This document shows positions 9,798-19,872 of a DNA stretch of 64,000 nt, one piece after another. Under the pieces are notes generated by a model that had not been told where the DNA came from, did no database searches, and was given only the letters and a program-made list of their open reading frames with translations. Within the stretch, counting starts at the first letter, position 1. Each line of letters begins with the position of its first letter. The stretch comes from Henckelia pumila (taxonomy: Eukaryota; Streptophyta; Magnoliopsida; Lamiales; Gesneriaceae), in assembly GCF_033568475.1 (NCBI RefSeq), contig NC_133122.1:111492289-111556288 (forward strand), in the 5' to 3' direction. Both the position numbers and the translations under genes were made by a program.

Positions 9798-11173
9798 TGA
9801 CCGACGATTTCGGTTATGACTAGCAAGTGCACTAGGTCAAGTTATAGTATATGGACAATGAGTCCAAGTATCGATCCCACAGAGACTGTAGTCAATTCTC
9901 AAGATTTGATTATTTCACATAATCTAGACAAAATAATATAAAAGATGCGATGAGTTAAATAAAAATTCAATTACTAAAAAAATAAGAAATAAAATAGCTG
10001 AAATATAAATTTAATTAAAATGAGATAACCAAGACACACAAAGGTATCGAACTAATTTATGCATCCACGTGGCACAGACTGAAAATTATGTTTATTCCAA
10101 TCACGGTGAATTTTTCTATCTTATTCAACAATCTATTTCTATAATTGCTAAACCTATTCAAGTTGTATGGATTAATTATTTATAATTAATTCTAATCAAA
10201 GTTAAACGCATTCAATATTTATGAAAATTCAGTTTTTACCTAAAACCGCATACTGAAACCGAATACTATTTTTAGTCTTTTTAACCATATATTGATTGAT
10301 ATTTTTGATACTATCTTTAATCAATCCTCTTTCGATTCGTGATTTATCAACAAACATGTGACTAGGTGATTAGGCTATTCACAAGAAATATTAAACTAAT
10401 TAACATCAATCAATAATTGAAAATATTCAAATTAAATCAAACATGTAACCAAGTCTCAAACATAAATTAAGTTCGACTCAATCTCGTGGTCTTGGTTGAA
10501 GAAAAACTACTCAATAATCGAAAACAATATTCAAACAAAATTTTAATCAACAAAAATTAAGAAAAAACATAGAAGGAGAATAAAAATAGAAGAAATCTTC
10601 ACTAATCCAAGCCTCCAGTCGCCTTTCACGTTTTTTTGGTATCTGGAACCCTTCAATTCGTGATAAATCTTCTATTTATATGTTCAGAATCCCATAAGAA
10701 ATCTTCTTTTTCAACCCGAGAATTTTTCCGAAATAAAACTCTTCCCGCATTCGTGCTCTAGCGGGGGAAAAGCCCCGCTAGAGCGCCCAAGTTTCTGTCC
10801 AACACTCCAATTTACAATCTTTCGCAATCTAGCGGAAGAAAAGGCCTGCTAGAGTGCCTAAATTTCTGTCCTAGACTTTCCTCGCACAAGTCGCGCGTGG
10901 GAGGAAGAAAGTTCCCGCTGGGGCGCAAGCTTTTTTTCCCAGCGCGCAGCATTTTTGAAAAATTCATATCCGGAGTTCTGGCCATCGGCTCTTCTCTTGC
11001 TCCATAATCTTTATTTCTTCAATGTACCTTCATTCAAACCGATGAAAATGAAATGTATACAATATGAATGAAATAAATTAATTAATTAAACAAAAACAAC
11101 TCTAAAAACATATAAATGCATGCAAACTCGACTCGAAACTTGCACAAAATAATGCATAATAACACACTTATCA
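9798..11173 (-). repeat. 3' LTR of element B
   Basis: On the plus strand it runs TGACCGACGATTTCGG ... AACACACTTATCA, 1376 bp. Compared with the other LTR (1503 bp), sequence between GGCCATCGG and CTCTTCTCTTGC near 10989 is missing. Confidence 0.9.
10755..10920 (-). repeat. GC-rich stem-loops (GCTCTAGCGGGG type) in LTR B
   Basis: Stem 1 is a perfect 12 bp: 10755-10766 with 10773-10784 around GAAAAG. Two decayed copies follow (about 10824-10858 and 10886-10920). In the other LTR the matching set is at about 24103-24292, where the second copy is the better preserved. Confidence 0.8.
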
Positions 11174-11211
11174 ACTCCCCCATACTTCAATCTTGCTCGC
11201 CCTCGAGCAAG
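11174..11211 (-). promoter_or_regulatory. Hairpin plus main polypurine tract, element B
   Basis: On the minus strand, stem CTTGCTCG / CGAGCAAG (11192-11211) is followed by ATTGAAGTATGGGGGAGT and the LTR start TGATAAGTG. Confidence 0.8.
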
Positions 11212-12122
11212 ACAAATGATGAAACAAACACAAAACACAACATAAAAGTAGGACAAATTCATGGGAAGTAACAACCTCAGTGAAGTAATATGCAAAACTC
11301 AAAAATACCCCCAACTCTTCACAATACACCCTCGGTTTAACATTAACGTGTGTGTGTGTGATGTTATTCCAGTTACATGCAACTTAGAAAGAATCGTTTT
11401 CAAGACTGCTTAGCGACCTAATAACACATCAGTGCAAGAGTCACTCGCATGCATCCATTCCTTCAAATTACCTCTAACAAACACACCTTCCTTGAGATCT
11501 ATTATTACGCACCGCAGGATTTTGCACCCAGCTTTCTTAAGCCCCATAAATTACCTGCAAACTTAGCTATAACTATGATTGGATTCGAATTTCAATCCCC
11601 TCGTCTATAGCCCGGATGGAGCATCAACCCCAACCCGCAGACTTAGTTTCAGACTAGGCAATTAGGATTTCAATCCCTTATCCGAAACCCGGATGGAGTT
11701 GAGTTTTTCAAAAAAATTTATCATTTTTTTTAAAAAAAATGGTGCGCCCAAGATCATAAGTGCAATGTTAGAGGATCATCAAAATTCACAGGACACAATT
11801 AAGATCACTAAACACCTATTGTCGTGCAATGGTCAAACAGACAAAAACTTTATCTTTTTCGCTATAATTCACTGGTTTAACAGGAGTGCGTGAAAATATT
11901 CACGGTTCAACCTAAGGTTTCTCATGTCAAGTCAAGGGCAAACATTTTCAACAAAATTCAATTTTCTTACTTCTTAATCATCAGCGGATCCCATTAATTA
12001 TCCTAACTTGACACACATGCAAGCTAACACAAAAATGAACAAGATGCAAATAGGCCAAAACATGAACACATGCAACACAAACAAAAACACAAAACATAAT
12101 GAAACAAAATCTAGACTACCCC
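11212..12122 (-). other. Conserved noncoding module, element B
   Basis: Reverse-strand counterpart of 7225-8109. It contains AACGTGTGTGTGTGTGATG near 11345, GCCCGGATGGAGCATCAACC near 11609, CCCGGATGGAGTTG near 11689 and GGTGCGCCCAAGATCA near 11740. No coding signal. It ends at the copia insertion. Confidence 0.7.
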
Positions 12123-12127
12123 CCTCC

Positions 12128-13982
12128 TGTAAGAGTGGGTGCCCAGTGAGCCAACTGTGTGGCTATGGGCTTTGTTGACTCTTTGTATAAACAATCTTTT
12201 GTTTAATATTATTTACACTTTTATGGCAATGACTTTATATTACTTCATATTGTTATATATACTATTGTTGTTTTGATAAAGACCTTGAATATACTATAGT
12301 GTATGTAAGATGTGGTAGAACATGGAGATGTCTATCATGAAATACATCTTATAGTCACTGTATATTCTAAAACCGTTCCTAGTCGATTGAGCCGTCCGAT
12401 AATAAGGATAAGGATCGCTCGAGTTTGAGACTAGCATTTGCGATGCGGAGTACCACGTTTCATTGGTAGGGAACATGGAGATGTTCGAAGCATGCAAATG
12501 GATATTCATAGGATGAATAGTCGAACTACCCTATCCGACTTTCCAAGTGGTTATCACTTATCGAGTGGATAAAGTCCCGGTTTTGGTTGTACACCATTAG
12601 TCCTTACGACTTGAAACATCATGGAGACTCTATATGCTAGTACTGTGCTTTGACTCGTTTACCGACTCTGAGGGGTCATCAGGTGTCGAGATTGGGTACA
12701 GTTACGACACATATAGGAGTCAATGCATTGTTGTCAAGGATTCACCACATACTTGCGAGTGTGGATATCCTATGCGATCTGAGGAGATATTAGTGTGACA
12801 AATCTCTGGCCAGAGTACTTGATGTGATTTAAGAAATGGTTTCTTAGTAGCACATGCGATGTCACTAATTTGATCTTCAAGATGCATTGCATAGTTATCG
12901 AATCTTGAGCGACTCTCGATATACCAATGGTTGTTGATTCGATCGGGATATTTGGATGAAGGGACCGTACTGTACGCTAACCAAAATCTACTGGTTTTTG
13001 TAGGCACTATCAGTGATACCTAGGGAATCATGGGGCGATGTTGCTAGGCGCTTTACCATGATTCGTTGGGCAAGTCGGAAAGTGTTGTTCCGAGTCACAA
13101 GGAGTTGTGAGCCCACGGCTAGCTGTATCCCTGAACCATTGAGGGTCACACAGTGTAATGGAGTTTTAATCCCCGTTGAGATAGTTAAATTTAAAGAGTT
13201 AAATTTAATGAACTAAGGAGTTGGACTTCTTAAATAAGAGTAAGGGAGTAGGATTTCCTAAAATGACATAGGGATGGACATTTTTGGAAACCACTGAATT
13301 CGGATTTAGGAAAATTTATTTTGACTTTAAAACGTGCAGAAATGGTTTCTGTGCACATTGGTGAAATCGTTTCATCAATCGGAGTCACGATGAATTTTAT
13401 ATTAATTTCTGAACGAGCGGGCTTTGCTTGTCGGGCCCCAGCTTATGACTAATGGGCCCTAAGGTGTTAGTGGCCTGCATTATAAATAAGTTATTTCAGT
13501 ACAGAAATTAAACACAACAGGTCATAATTTTTGAGACAGGATTTTCGAAACCCTAGCCCCTCTCAAAAACGTTTTCGGCCGCCTCTCCCTCCCTCTGCCC
13601 GAGAAAATTCCGGTCTGTGATTTTGAATCGCAGTAAGGAATAACGAATCAAATTCGTGTATTCTCTTCGCAGAAAACTTCTGATAGATTTTCTAGTGCAA
13701 TCTATCAGAGGGATTAAAACCTCTGTTCGTGGACCTGATTGAAGGCGTTCATCGGTTCCAGGGAGAGACAACAAGAGCAGAATTGTTCTGTTGGTGTCCA
13801 TTAATCTCGTTGCGAGATTTGAGGTAAAATTTATTTAATTGTTATTTAAATTTTACACACACGTAATTCAATCGATGAATGGTTGATACCCATACCATGG
13901 AAACGTTCCATGAAAATTTTTAAACTTCCGCTGCACCGGGTATCAATCGTAATTGGTCTGGGAACTCGCCAGTTTTCCAACA
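12128..13982 (+). repeat. 5' LTR of copia element
   Basis: Begins TGTAAGAGTGGGTGCCCAG and ends GAACTCGCCAGTTTTCCAACA. Contains a TATA box at 13481. Short ORFs on either strand recur in the 3' LTR simply because the LTR is repeated; none looks like a gene. Confidence 0.95.
13481..13489 (+). promoter_or_regulatory. TATA box of copia LTR
   Basis: TATAAATAA sits in a GC-poor context downstream of GGGCCCTAAGG, in the middle-to-3' part of the LTR as expected for the U3/R border. The copy in the 3' LTR is at 21229. Transcription would start about 30 bp downstream. Confidence 0.65.
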
Positions 13983-13983
13983 G

Positions 13984-14001
13984 TGGTATCAAAGCCAGGT
14001 T
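13984..14001 (+). promoter_or_regulatory. Primer-binding site, initiator tRNA-Met, copia
   Basis: TGGTATCAAAGCCAGGTT lies one base after the LTR end. It differs at one position (A for G) from the common plant copia site TGGTATCAGAGCCAGGTT. Confidence 0.9.
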
Positions 14002-14097
14002 GCTCAGATCAATCGATTGAATTAATCAATTGTACAAAATTTTTGAGTCTCGGTTTTTTGAAACAAAATAAATATTTTTAATAAAAAAATTTTTTTT

Positions 14098-14425
14098 TCC
14101 GGGGGCGAAACCCGGGCAGCGATTGGATCGCTGCCCGGAAGGGGCAGCGATGGTCGCTGCCCCCAGGGGCGGCGCACGGCGCCGCCCAAAGGGGGCGCAC
14201 GGCGCCGCCCAGGGCGGCGACCGTCGCCGCCCAGGGCGGCGCACGGCGCTGCCCAGCGCAGCGCTGGGCGCTGCGCAGGGCAGCGCTCGGCGCCGCCCAG
14301 GCGGCGGCGCCGAGCGCCGCCCCTGGGCGGCAAGCGTTGCTGCCCTAAGGGGGCAGCCGGGCTGCCCCCGGCCCGCGCCCCGGGTGCGGGCCAACCCGGG
14401 AGTGTCCCGGGTGGCCCGCGGGAAA
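14098..14425 (+). repeat. GC-rich palindromic island in copia leader
   Basis: About 330 bp made of overlapping short repeats such as GGCGGCGC, GCAGCG and CGCCGCCC in direct and inverted order, for example CGGGCAGCGATT / GGATCGCTGCCCG at 14112-14139. Both flanks are very AT-rich. Long ORFs here on both strands (Arg/Pro/Ala-rich) are composition effects, not genes. Confidence 0.85.
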
Positions 14426-14637
14426 AATTAATATTTTATTAAAAATTAATTTTAATATGTTAAAATTTTATTTTTGGTCCGGTCAAAAATTGTTTTTGAT
14501 TGGTTCACGAGATTTCGGATCGAATTGTTCGAGTCCGTAAATTTTAAAATTGATTTTGGATAAATTTGAATTTTTGGAAAATTTTAATATTTTATCCGTA
14601 AATTGAATTTTGAAATCAATTATTTTGGTACAATTGA

Positions 14638-14800
14638 TGATAAGATATGATCTTATGATATATTAGATAAAATATGATTTTATTTGTAAAATTGGATTTT
14701 ATAGATAAAATATGATTTTATTTGATATGGAGATAAAATATGATTTTATATGTGAAATGTGATTTTATATATAAAATATGATTTTATCTTGTTTAAATTT
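14638..14800 (+). repeat. AT-rich tandem repeats in copia leader
   Basis: Five to six degenerate copies of a unit close to AGATAAAATATGATTTTAT. No coding role seen. Confidence 0.8.
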
Positions 14801-15944
14801 GAATTGCCACAGCATGTTATCCAATAAATTAATTTTGAATTAAATATTATTGGATAAGGATGATCGATTGCCATGACCAATTTTGTAGGTGTATGTTAGG
14901 AATTTACATTTTGTCTTTATTGTTGTTGGTTTTATTAATGGGCCTGGTTTATGGCCCGATATGAATGTCATATGTAATAAAAGTGGGCTTGGTTTATAGC
15001 CCGTTCCCACCCCCTAAAAATGTATCCCCTACTTGTCATTGTTATTTATTGTAAATACATTAGATTTAGTGGGAGATCAAGATTTGAAGATGGTGGGCCC
15101 AGCAGACAATGAAGACTGAAGAAATGTAAATTGGAAGCATATGTAATAGGATTGCATTTGCATACTGCATATTACCTAGGATTGGACTAAGACCCGTGAT
15201 TGGCAACCACGGGTCAATTAGAAATGGAATCGATCATCCTATATAATATGTGATATTATGATTGTATGCATGTTTAGACATAAATTGCGTGAATCCGGCA
15301 ATGCATGCAATAAATTAAATATGATGAGACAAATATTTTTATAAATAAAATCCCTCATTTTAAATATGATTTAAAATTTATATCAAGATAAATAAAGGAA
15401 ATTTAAATATTGTTTAAATGTTCCTACCTTCCATCAACGGTCAATGTATGTGATGCTACCCGCGGATACGGTCCGGCTCATATTATTGGGGGGGCCCGTC
15501 CGTCGGAAAGCTGTACATTGGATCGACAAATGTTGTAAGTTGGGTGGAACTCCCATGGGATCGGCTCATATTATTGGGGATCCACATGGCGACCGTCCAT
15601 CACAACTTAATATTGATGGGTCATCTTGACATGTCACTTTAAACGGCGTCATATTATTGGGCCCTTATTGGACATGAGGTAAATACATGGGGGTTGCTTT
15701 GGAAGCAATTGGGCTCTACCTTTTGAGAATTATGGTTGGCTGATATTATTCGGGACCATAAGTTTGTCAATTGGACTCCATGTTCTCACTAAGGAAAAAG
15801 TTTCCCGTTTTCACTAGAGGGTGGTGAAATCGTTAAAATAGTGGGAGTGAGATTCATAAAATTAAATTCGCCTATTTTATGTCTTAGTAAATTGTTAAAC
15901 AATCATTGATATATGTCTGTTTTTCCTTTTCAGTATTTCATACA
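14801..15944 (+). other. Copia 5' untranslated leader with spaced ATATTATTGGG repeats
   Basis: No ORF before the gag ATG. ATATTATTGG occurs at 15480, 15568 and 15651, and a variant ATATTATTCGG at 15743, at intervals of 83-92 bp, the first two preceded by GGCTC. The leader is long (nearly 2 kb from the primer site to gag). Confidence 0.65.
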
Positions 15945-16715
15945 ATGAATTCGCGAAATCCTTTATTCTCGATCCTCGAACAAAACAAGCTGACTGGCGC
16001 CAACTATACGGAATGGTTCCGGAAGTTGAAGATTGTCTTAACTTCGGAGAAAATGCTCTACGTGTTAGAGAAAGCACCTCCGAAGGAAGCACCAGCTGAC
16101 ATAAGTCCGGAGGAATTGGCCAAACTTGATGCATGGTGTGACCATGACATCAAGACCAAATGCTATATGCAAGCCTCGATGTCTGATGAACTCCAGAGGC
16201 GATTTGAGGACACGGTGAATGCTGCTGACATTCACACGCAACTCAAGGAACTTTTTGGGGCTCAGTCGAGGGCTGAAAGGTTCTCTACTGTTAAGGAGTT
16301 GATGACGTGCCGCATGCGTGAAGGGACTTCGGTCCGTGATCATGGGGTACGAGTGATTTGGCTCATACAGAAGTTAGCGACCCTTGATTTGGTGTTGGAG
16401 CATGAACTCAATGTGGACTTGCTGCTTCTATCTCTTCCTTCTTCATTTGATGGATTCGTGATAAATTTAATATGAACAAGATAGAGGCCACCCTTGAAGA
16501 GATGGTCAATATGCTCGTTACATATGAATCCACACTTAAGAAGGATAAGCCAGCTTTCTTGGTGGGCTCCTCATCTTCTGCTAAGAAGGGGCCAAGTATG
16601 AAGGGCAAGAAACGTTCTGCCCCACCCAAGAAAGTGGAACCCGAGAAGAAGCAAAAGACAAAGGCTTCAAACGATGGAAAATCCAAGGATGTTTGCCATT
16701 ACTGCAAGAAGCGGG
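15945..16715 (+). pseudogene. Copia gag, frameshifted
   Basis: Capsid polyprotein of the copia element, needed for virus-like particles in the cytoplasm. ATG at 15945 opens MNSRNPLFSILEQNKLTGAN, typical of plant copia Gag N-termini, followed by a DUF4219/UBN2-like capsid region (WCDHDIKTKCYMQASMSDEL). The frame stops at 16475 after INLI. A one-base loss in AATTTAATATG explains this, since the next frame (from 16472) continues with MNKIEATLEEMVNML and a basic linker. A CCHC knuckle begins CHYCKK near 16694, and a second one-base loss near 16714 puts its second half (GHWKRNC) in the pol frame. Both breaks are single-base changes. Confidence 0.9.
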
Positions 16716-19545
16716 TCATTGGAAGCGCAACTGCAAGGAGTATCTTGAGCAGTTGGGAACTGCAAAGGGTATGTTCTATATCGAAATAAACATGTCACTT
16801 AATACAACTTCTTGGGTATTGGATACCGGATGTGGATCTCACATTTGCAATGATTTGCAGGTGATGACAAGAAGTCGCAGGCTTAGAATGGGTGAGACCC
16901 AGCTGAGGCTCGGGAATGGTTCCAGAGTTGAAGCTACGGCCATTGGAGATGTTTGTTTGATTTTGCAGAATGGTTTTAAATTATTGTTGAGAGATGTTTT
17001 ATTTGTGCCAGATTTAATTAAAAACATTATTTCTATTTCTATGCTTGATAGAGATGGTTATTCTTGTAATTTTGTGAATGGGATTTGCAATATTTACAAG
17101 AATGAATGTTTAATTGGAAATGGACAACTTGAAAACGATCTATACAATTTAAAACTAAAAGACGTTCCAGTAAATTGTATTGACAAACCGGCGACAACAA
17201 ACAAAAGGAAAATCGATAGTCAAAACCCGGCAAACCTTTGGCACGCTAGACTAGGTCATATTTCCTCAAGGAGGATGAACAAGCTAGTGGGAGAGGGCAT
17301 GTTTGATATGTCTGATATTAACTCTCTACCTACTTGTGAATCCTGCCTAAAAGGGAAAATGACTAAATCTCCTTTTAAGGGGAAGCCTGAACGTAGTCAA
17401 AATCTGTTGGATTTGATCCATACAGATGTTTGTGGTCCATTTAGAGTAGGGACTCAACATGGCCACACCTACTTCATTACCTTTACTGATGATTATTCTA
17501 GGTATGGGTATTTATATTTAATGAAATATAAGTCTGAAGCATTTGAAAAGTTCAAAGAATTCAAGGCTGAAGTAGAAAACAAGCTAGGTAAAAGTATTAA
17601 AGCACTTCGATCGGATCGAGGTGGAGAATACTTGAGTACCGAGTTTTTGGACTATCTAAAAGAGAATGGGATTCTCTCTCAGTGGACTCCTCCTATGACA
17701 CCACAGCTTAATGGTGTATCGGAGCGTCGTAATCGAACTTTGTTGGACATGGTTCGATCCATGATGAGCTTCACTGAGCTTCCACCTTCGTTTTGGGGCT
17801 ATGCGCTTGAAACGGCGGTATTGTTGTTGAATAACGTCCACACTAAAGCAGTGGACAAAACACCATACGAGTTATGGAATGGCAAAGCTCCTAAGTATTC
17901 ATACTTGAGGATTTGGGGATGTCCTGCTTACGTGAAGCGGACAGTGGGAGATAAGTTGGATAGTCGATCCAGCTTGTGTTATTTTGTGGGGTATCCGAAG
18001 AATTCAATCGGATATTATTTCTATTATCCTGCTGAAACAAAGGTGTTTGTTTCACGGAATGCCACCTTCTTGGAGAAGGAGTTCTTATTGGATAAGAAAG
18101 GCGAGATGATGGAACTCGAAGAAGTTCGAGAAGAACTCGAAATACAAAATAACGATCCCACACCTCAGGAACCATTGCTGGACACGCCTGCACCTAGAAG
18201 ATCCGAGAGGACTTCTAGACCTCCAGTTCGATATGGTCTTCTTCTTGAAGAGGGTCAAGATGAACCCGACATTGGATGTGATCCAAGAAGCTTCAAGGAA
18301 GCAATTTCTGATGCGGATTCGAATTTATGGCTTGAAGCTATGCAGTCAGAATTGGATTCGATGCATACTAACCAAGTCTGGTCTTTAGTGGATCCTCCCG
18401 ATGGAATTGTTCCAATAGGGTGTAAATGGATCTACAAAAGAAAGCTTGGGCCTGATGGTAAGATATTGACTTACAAGGCGCGATTGGTGGCGAAAGGTTA
18501 TACTCAAAGGCAAGGAGTTGACTATGATGAAACTTTTTCACCAGTCGCAATGTTCAAGTCCATAAGAATCCTAATTGCCATAGCTGCATGGTATGACTAT
18601 GAGATATGGCAGATGGATGTGAAGACTGCTTTTCTTAATGGAGACATTAAGGAAGAAATCTATATGAAGCAGCCTGAGGGGTTCACATCCATGGGAAGCG
18701 AGCATAAGGTATGCAAGCTTCAGAGATCAATTTATGGTCTAAAACAAGCATCAAGAAGTTGGAACCAGAAATTTGATGAAACAATAAAAGATTTTGGTTT
18801 CATCAAGAACCCGGAGGAACCTTGCGTGTACAAGAAAGTAGTTAAGGATGCGGTGACATTCTTAGTACTTTATGTTGATGACATCCTACTCATTGGGAAT
18901 GATGTAGGGATGTTGCAGTCAACAAAGATATGGTTATCAGGTAGATTTTCGATGAAGGATTTGGGAGAGGCATCCTACATTCTTGGGATACAGATCTATA
19001 GAGATAGGTCTAAGAGAATGATAGGACTCACTCAATCAACCTACATCGATACCATATTGAAACGGTTTTCAATGGATGGGTCCAAGAGAGGACATCTACC
19101 CATGTGTCATGGAGTTTCTCTATCCAAGTCTATGTGTCCCAAGACTGATGCAGAGATAGAGAATATGACACATGTACCATATGCGTCAGCTATAGGTAGT
19201 ATCATGTATGGGATGATATCTACCAGACCGGATGTAGCATTTGCTCTGAGTGTCACGAGCAGATATCAGTCTAATCCTGGTCAGATGCATTGGAAAGCCG
19301 TGAAGGACATTCTTAAGTACTTGCGAAGGACTAAGAATATGTTCATGGTTTATGGAGGACGAGAACTCAAACTGGAAGGCTATACCGACTCTAGCTTCCA
19401 AAGTGATGTGGATGACTCGAAGTCAACCTCTGGATTTGTGTTCATGCTCAATGGTGGTGCTGTCTCTTGGAAGAGTTCCAAGCAGGACACCACAGCGGAT
19501 TCCACCACTGAGGCTGAATACATTGCAAGCATCAGCTGCTGCTAA
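16693..19545 (+). CDS. Copia pol: protease, integrase, RT, start of RNase H
   Basis: An open frame of 950 codons, counted from 16693. Zinc-knuckle end GHWKRNC at 8-14. Protease WVLDTGCGSH at about 41-50. Integrase zinc finger starting at H184 (HARLGHIS) and ending CESC near 215. The integrase catalytic triad D245, D308, E344 has exact DD35E spacing. The GKAPKYSYLRIWGCPAYVK and FVGYPKNSIGYYFY motifs follow. RT with KWIYKRKLGPDG, DVKTAFLNG and YVDD at 727-730. RNase H begins with GYTDSSF at 896-902. The frame ends at ISCC because of a one-base insertion near 19528 (GCAAGCATCA), after EAEYIA. All catalytic residues that can be checked are intact. In life it is cut from Gag-Pol and makes and integrates cDNA. 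Confidence 0.93.
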   Translation: MPLLQEAGHWKRNCKEYLEQLGTAKGMFYIEINMSLNTTSWVLDTGCGSHICNDLQVMTRSRRLRMGETQLRLGNGSRVEATAIGDVCLILQNGFKLLLRDVLFVPDLIKNIISISMLDRDGYSCNFVNGICNIYKNECLIGNGQLENDLYNLKLKDVPVNCIDKPATTNKRKIDSQNPANLWHARLGHISSRRMNKLVGEGMFDMSDINSLPTCESCLKGKMTKSPFKGKPERSQNLLDLIHTDVCGPFRVGTQHGHTYFITFTDDYSRYGYLYLMKYKSEAFEKFKEFKAEVENKLGKSIKALRSDRGGEYLSTEFLDYLKENGILSQWTPPMTPQLNGVSERRNRTLLDMVRSMMSFTELPPSFWGYALETAVLLLNNVHTKAVDKTPYELWNGKAPKYSYLRIWGCPAYVKRTVGDKLDSRSSLCYFVGYPKNSIGYYFYYPAETKVFVSRNATFLEKEFLLDKKGEMMELEEVREELEIQNNDPTPQEPLLDTPAPRRSERTSRPPVRYGLLLEEGQDEPDIGCDPRSFKEAISDADSNLWLEAMQSELDSMHTNQVWSLVDPPDGIVPIGCKWIYKRKLGPDGKILTYKARLVAKGYTQRQGVDYDETFSPVAMFKSIRILIAIAAWYDYEIWQMDVKTAFLNGDIKEEIYMKQPEGFTSMGSEHKVCKLQRSIYGLKQASRSWNQKFDETIKDFGFIKNPEEPCVYKKVVKDAVTFLVLYVDDILLIGNDVGMLQSTKIWLSGRFSMKDLGEASYILGIQIYRDRSKRMIGLTQSTYIDTILKRFSMDGSKRGHLPMCHGVSLSKSMCPKTDAEIENMTHVPYASAIGSIMYGMISTRPDVAFALSVTSRYQSNPGQMHWKAVKDILKYLRRTKNMFMVYGGRELKLEGYTDSSFQSDVDDSKSTSGFVFMLNGGAVSWKSSKQDTTADSTTEAEYIASISCC

Positions 19546-19858
19546 AGAGGCCGTTTGGATGAGGAATTTCGTCCAAGAGTTGGGCGTCATTCCTGAATTT
19601 GTTGGTCCAGTCCCGGTGTACTGCGACAACACGGGTGCCGTTGCTCAAGCAAAGGAACCAAGGTCTCATCAAAGATCCAAACACGTACTGAGGAAATACC
19701 ACATAATCCGGGAGATTGTGGAAAGAGGAGACATCAGTGTCGAACGAGTGGCCTCTGCAGACAATATCGCTGATCCACTTACTAAGCCTTTGCCAGGACC
19801 ATTGTTTGACAAACATCGCGAAGCAATGGGTCTACGTAGTATGACTAGTTGGCTATAG
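19528..19858 (+). pseudogene. Copia RNase H C-terminus, out of frame
   Basis: Continues pol in another frame: SAAAKEAVWMRNFVQELG, YCDNTGAVAQAK, HVLRKYHIIRE, and DPLTKPLPG near the end, all standard copia RNase H motifs. The stop is at 19856-19858, just before the polypurine tract. The frameshift cuts it from the rest of pol. Confidence 0.9.
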
Positions 19859-19860
19859 GG

Positions 19861-19872
19861 CAAGTGGGAGAT
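19861..19872 (+). promoter_or_regulatory. Polypurine tract of copia element
   Basis: CAAGTGGGAGAT directly before the 3' LTR at 19873, the standard copia plus-strand primer. Confidence 0.9.

Noticed and set aside
12294..13216. ORFs of 67-95 codons in the copia LTR, repeated at 20039-20964
   Set aside because: They are repeated only because the LTR is. No known domain and no start context.
14022..14431. Overlapping 100-120 codon ORFs on both strands
   Set aside because: They lie in a GC-rich repeat island of the copia leader; open frames on both strands follow from base composition.
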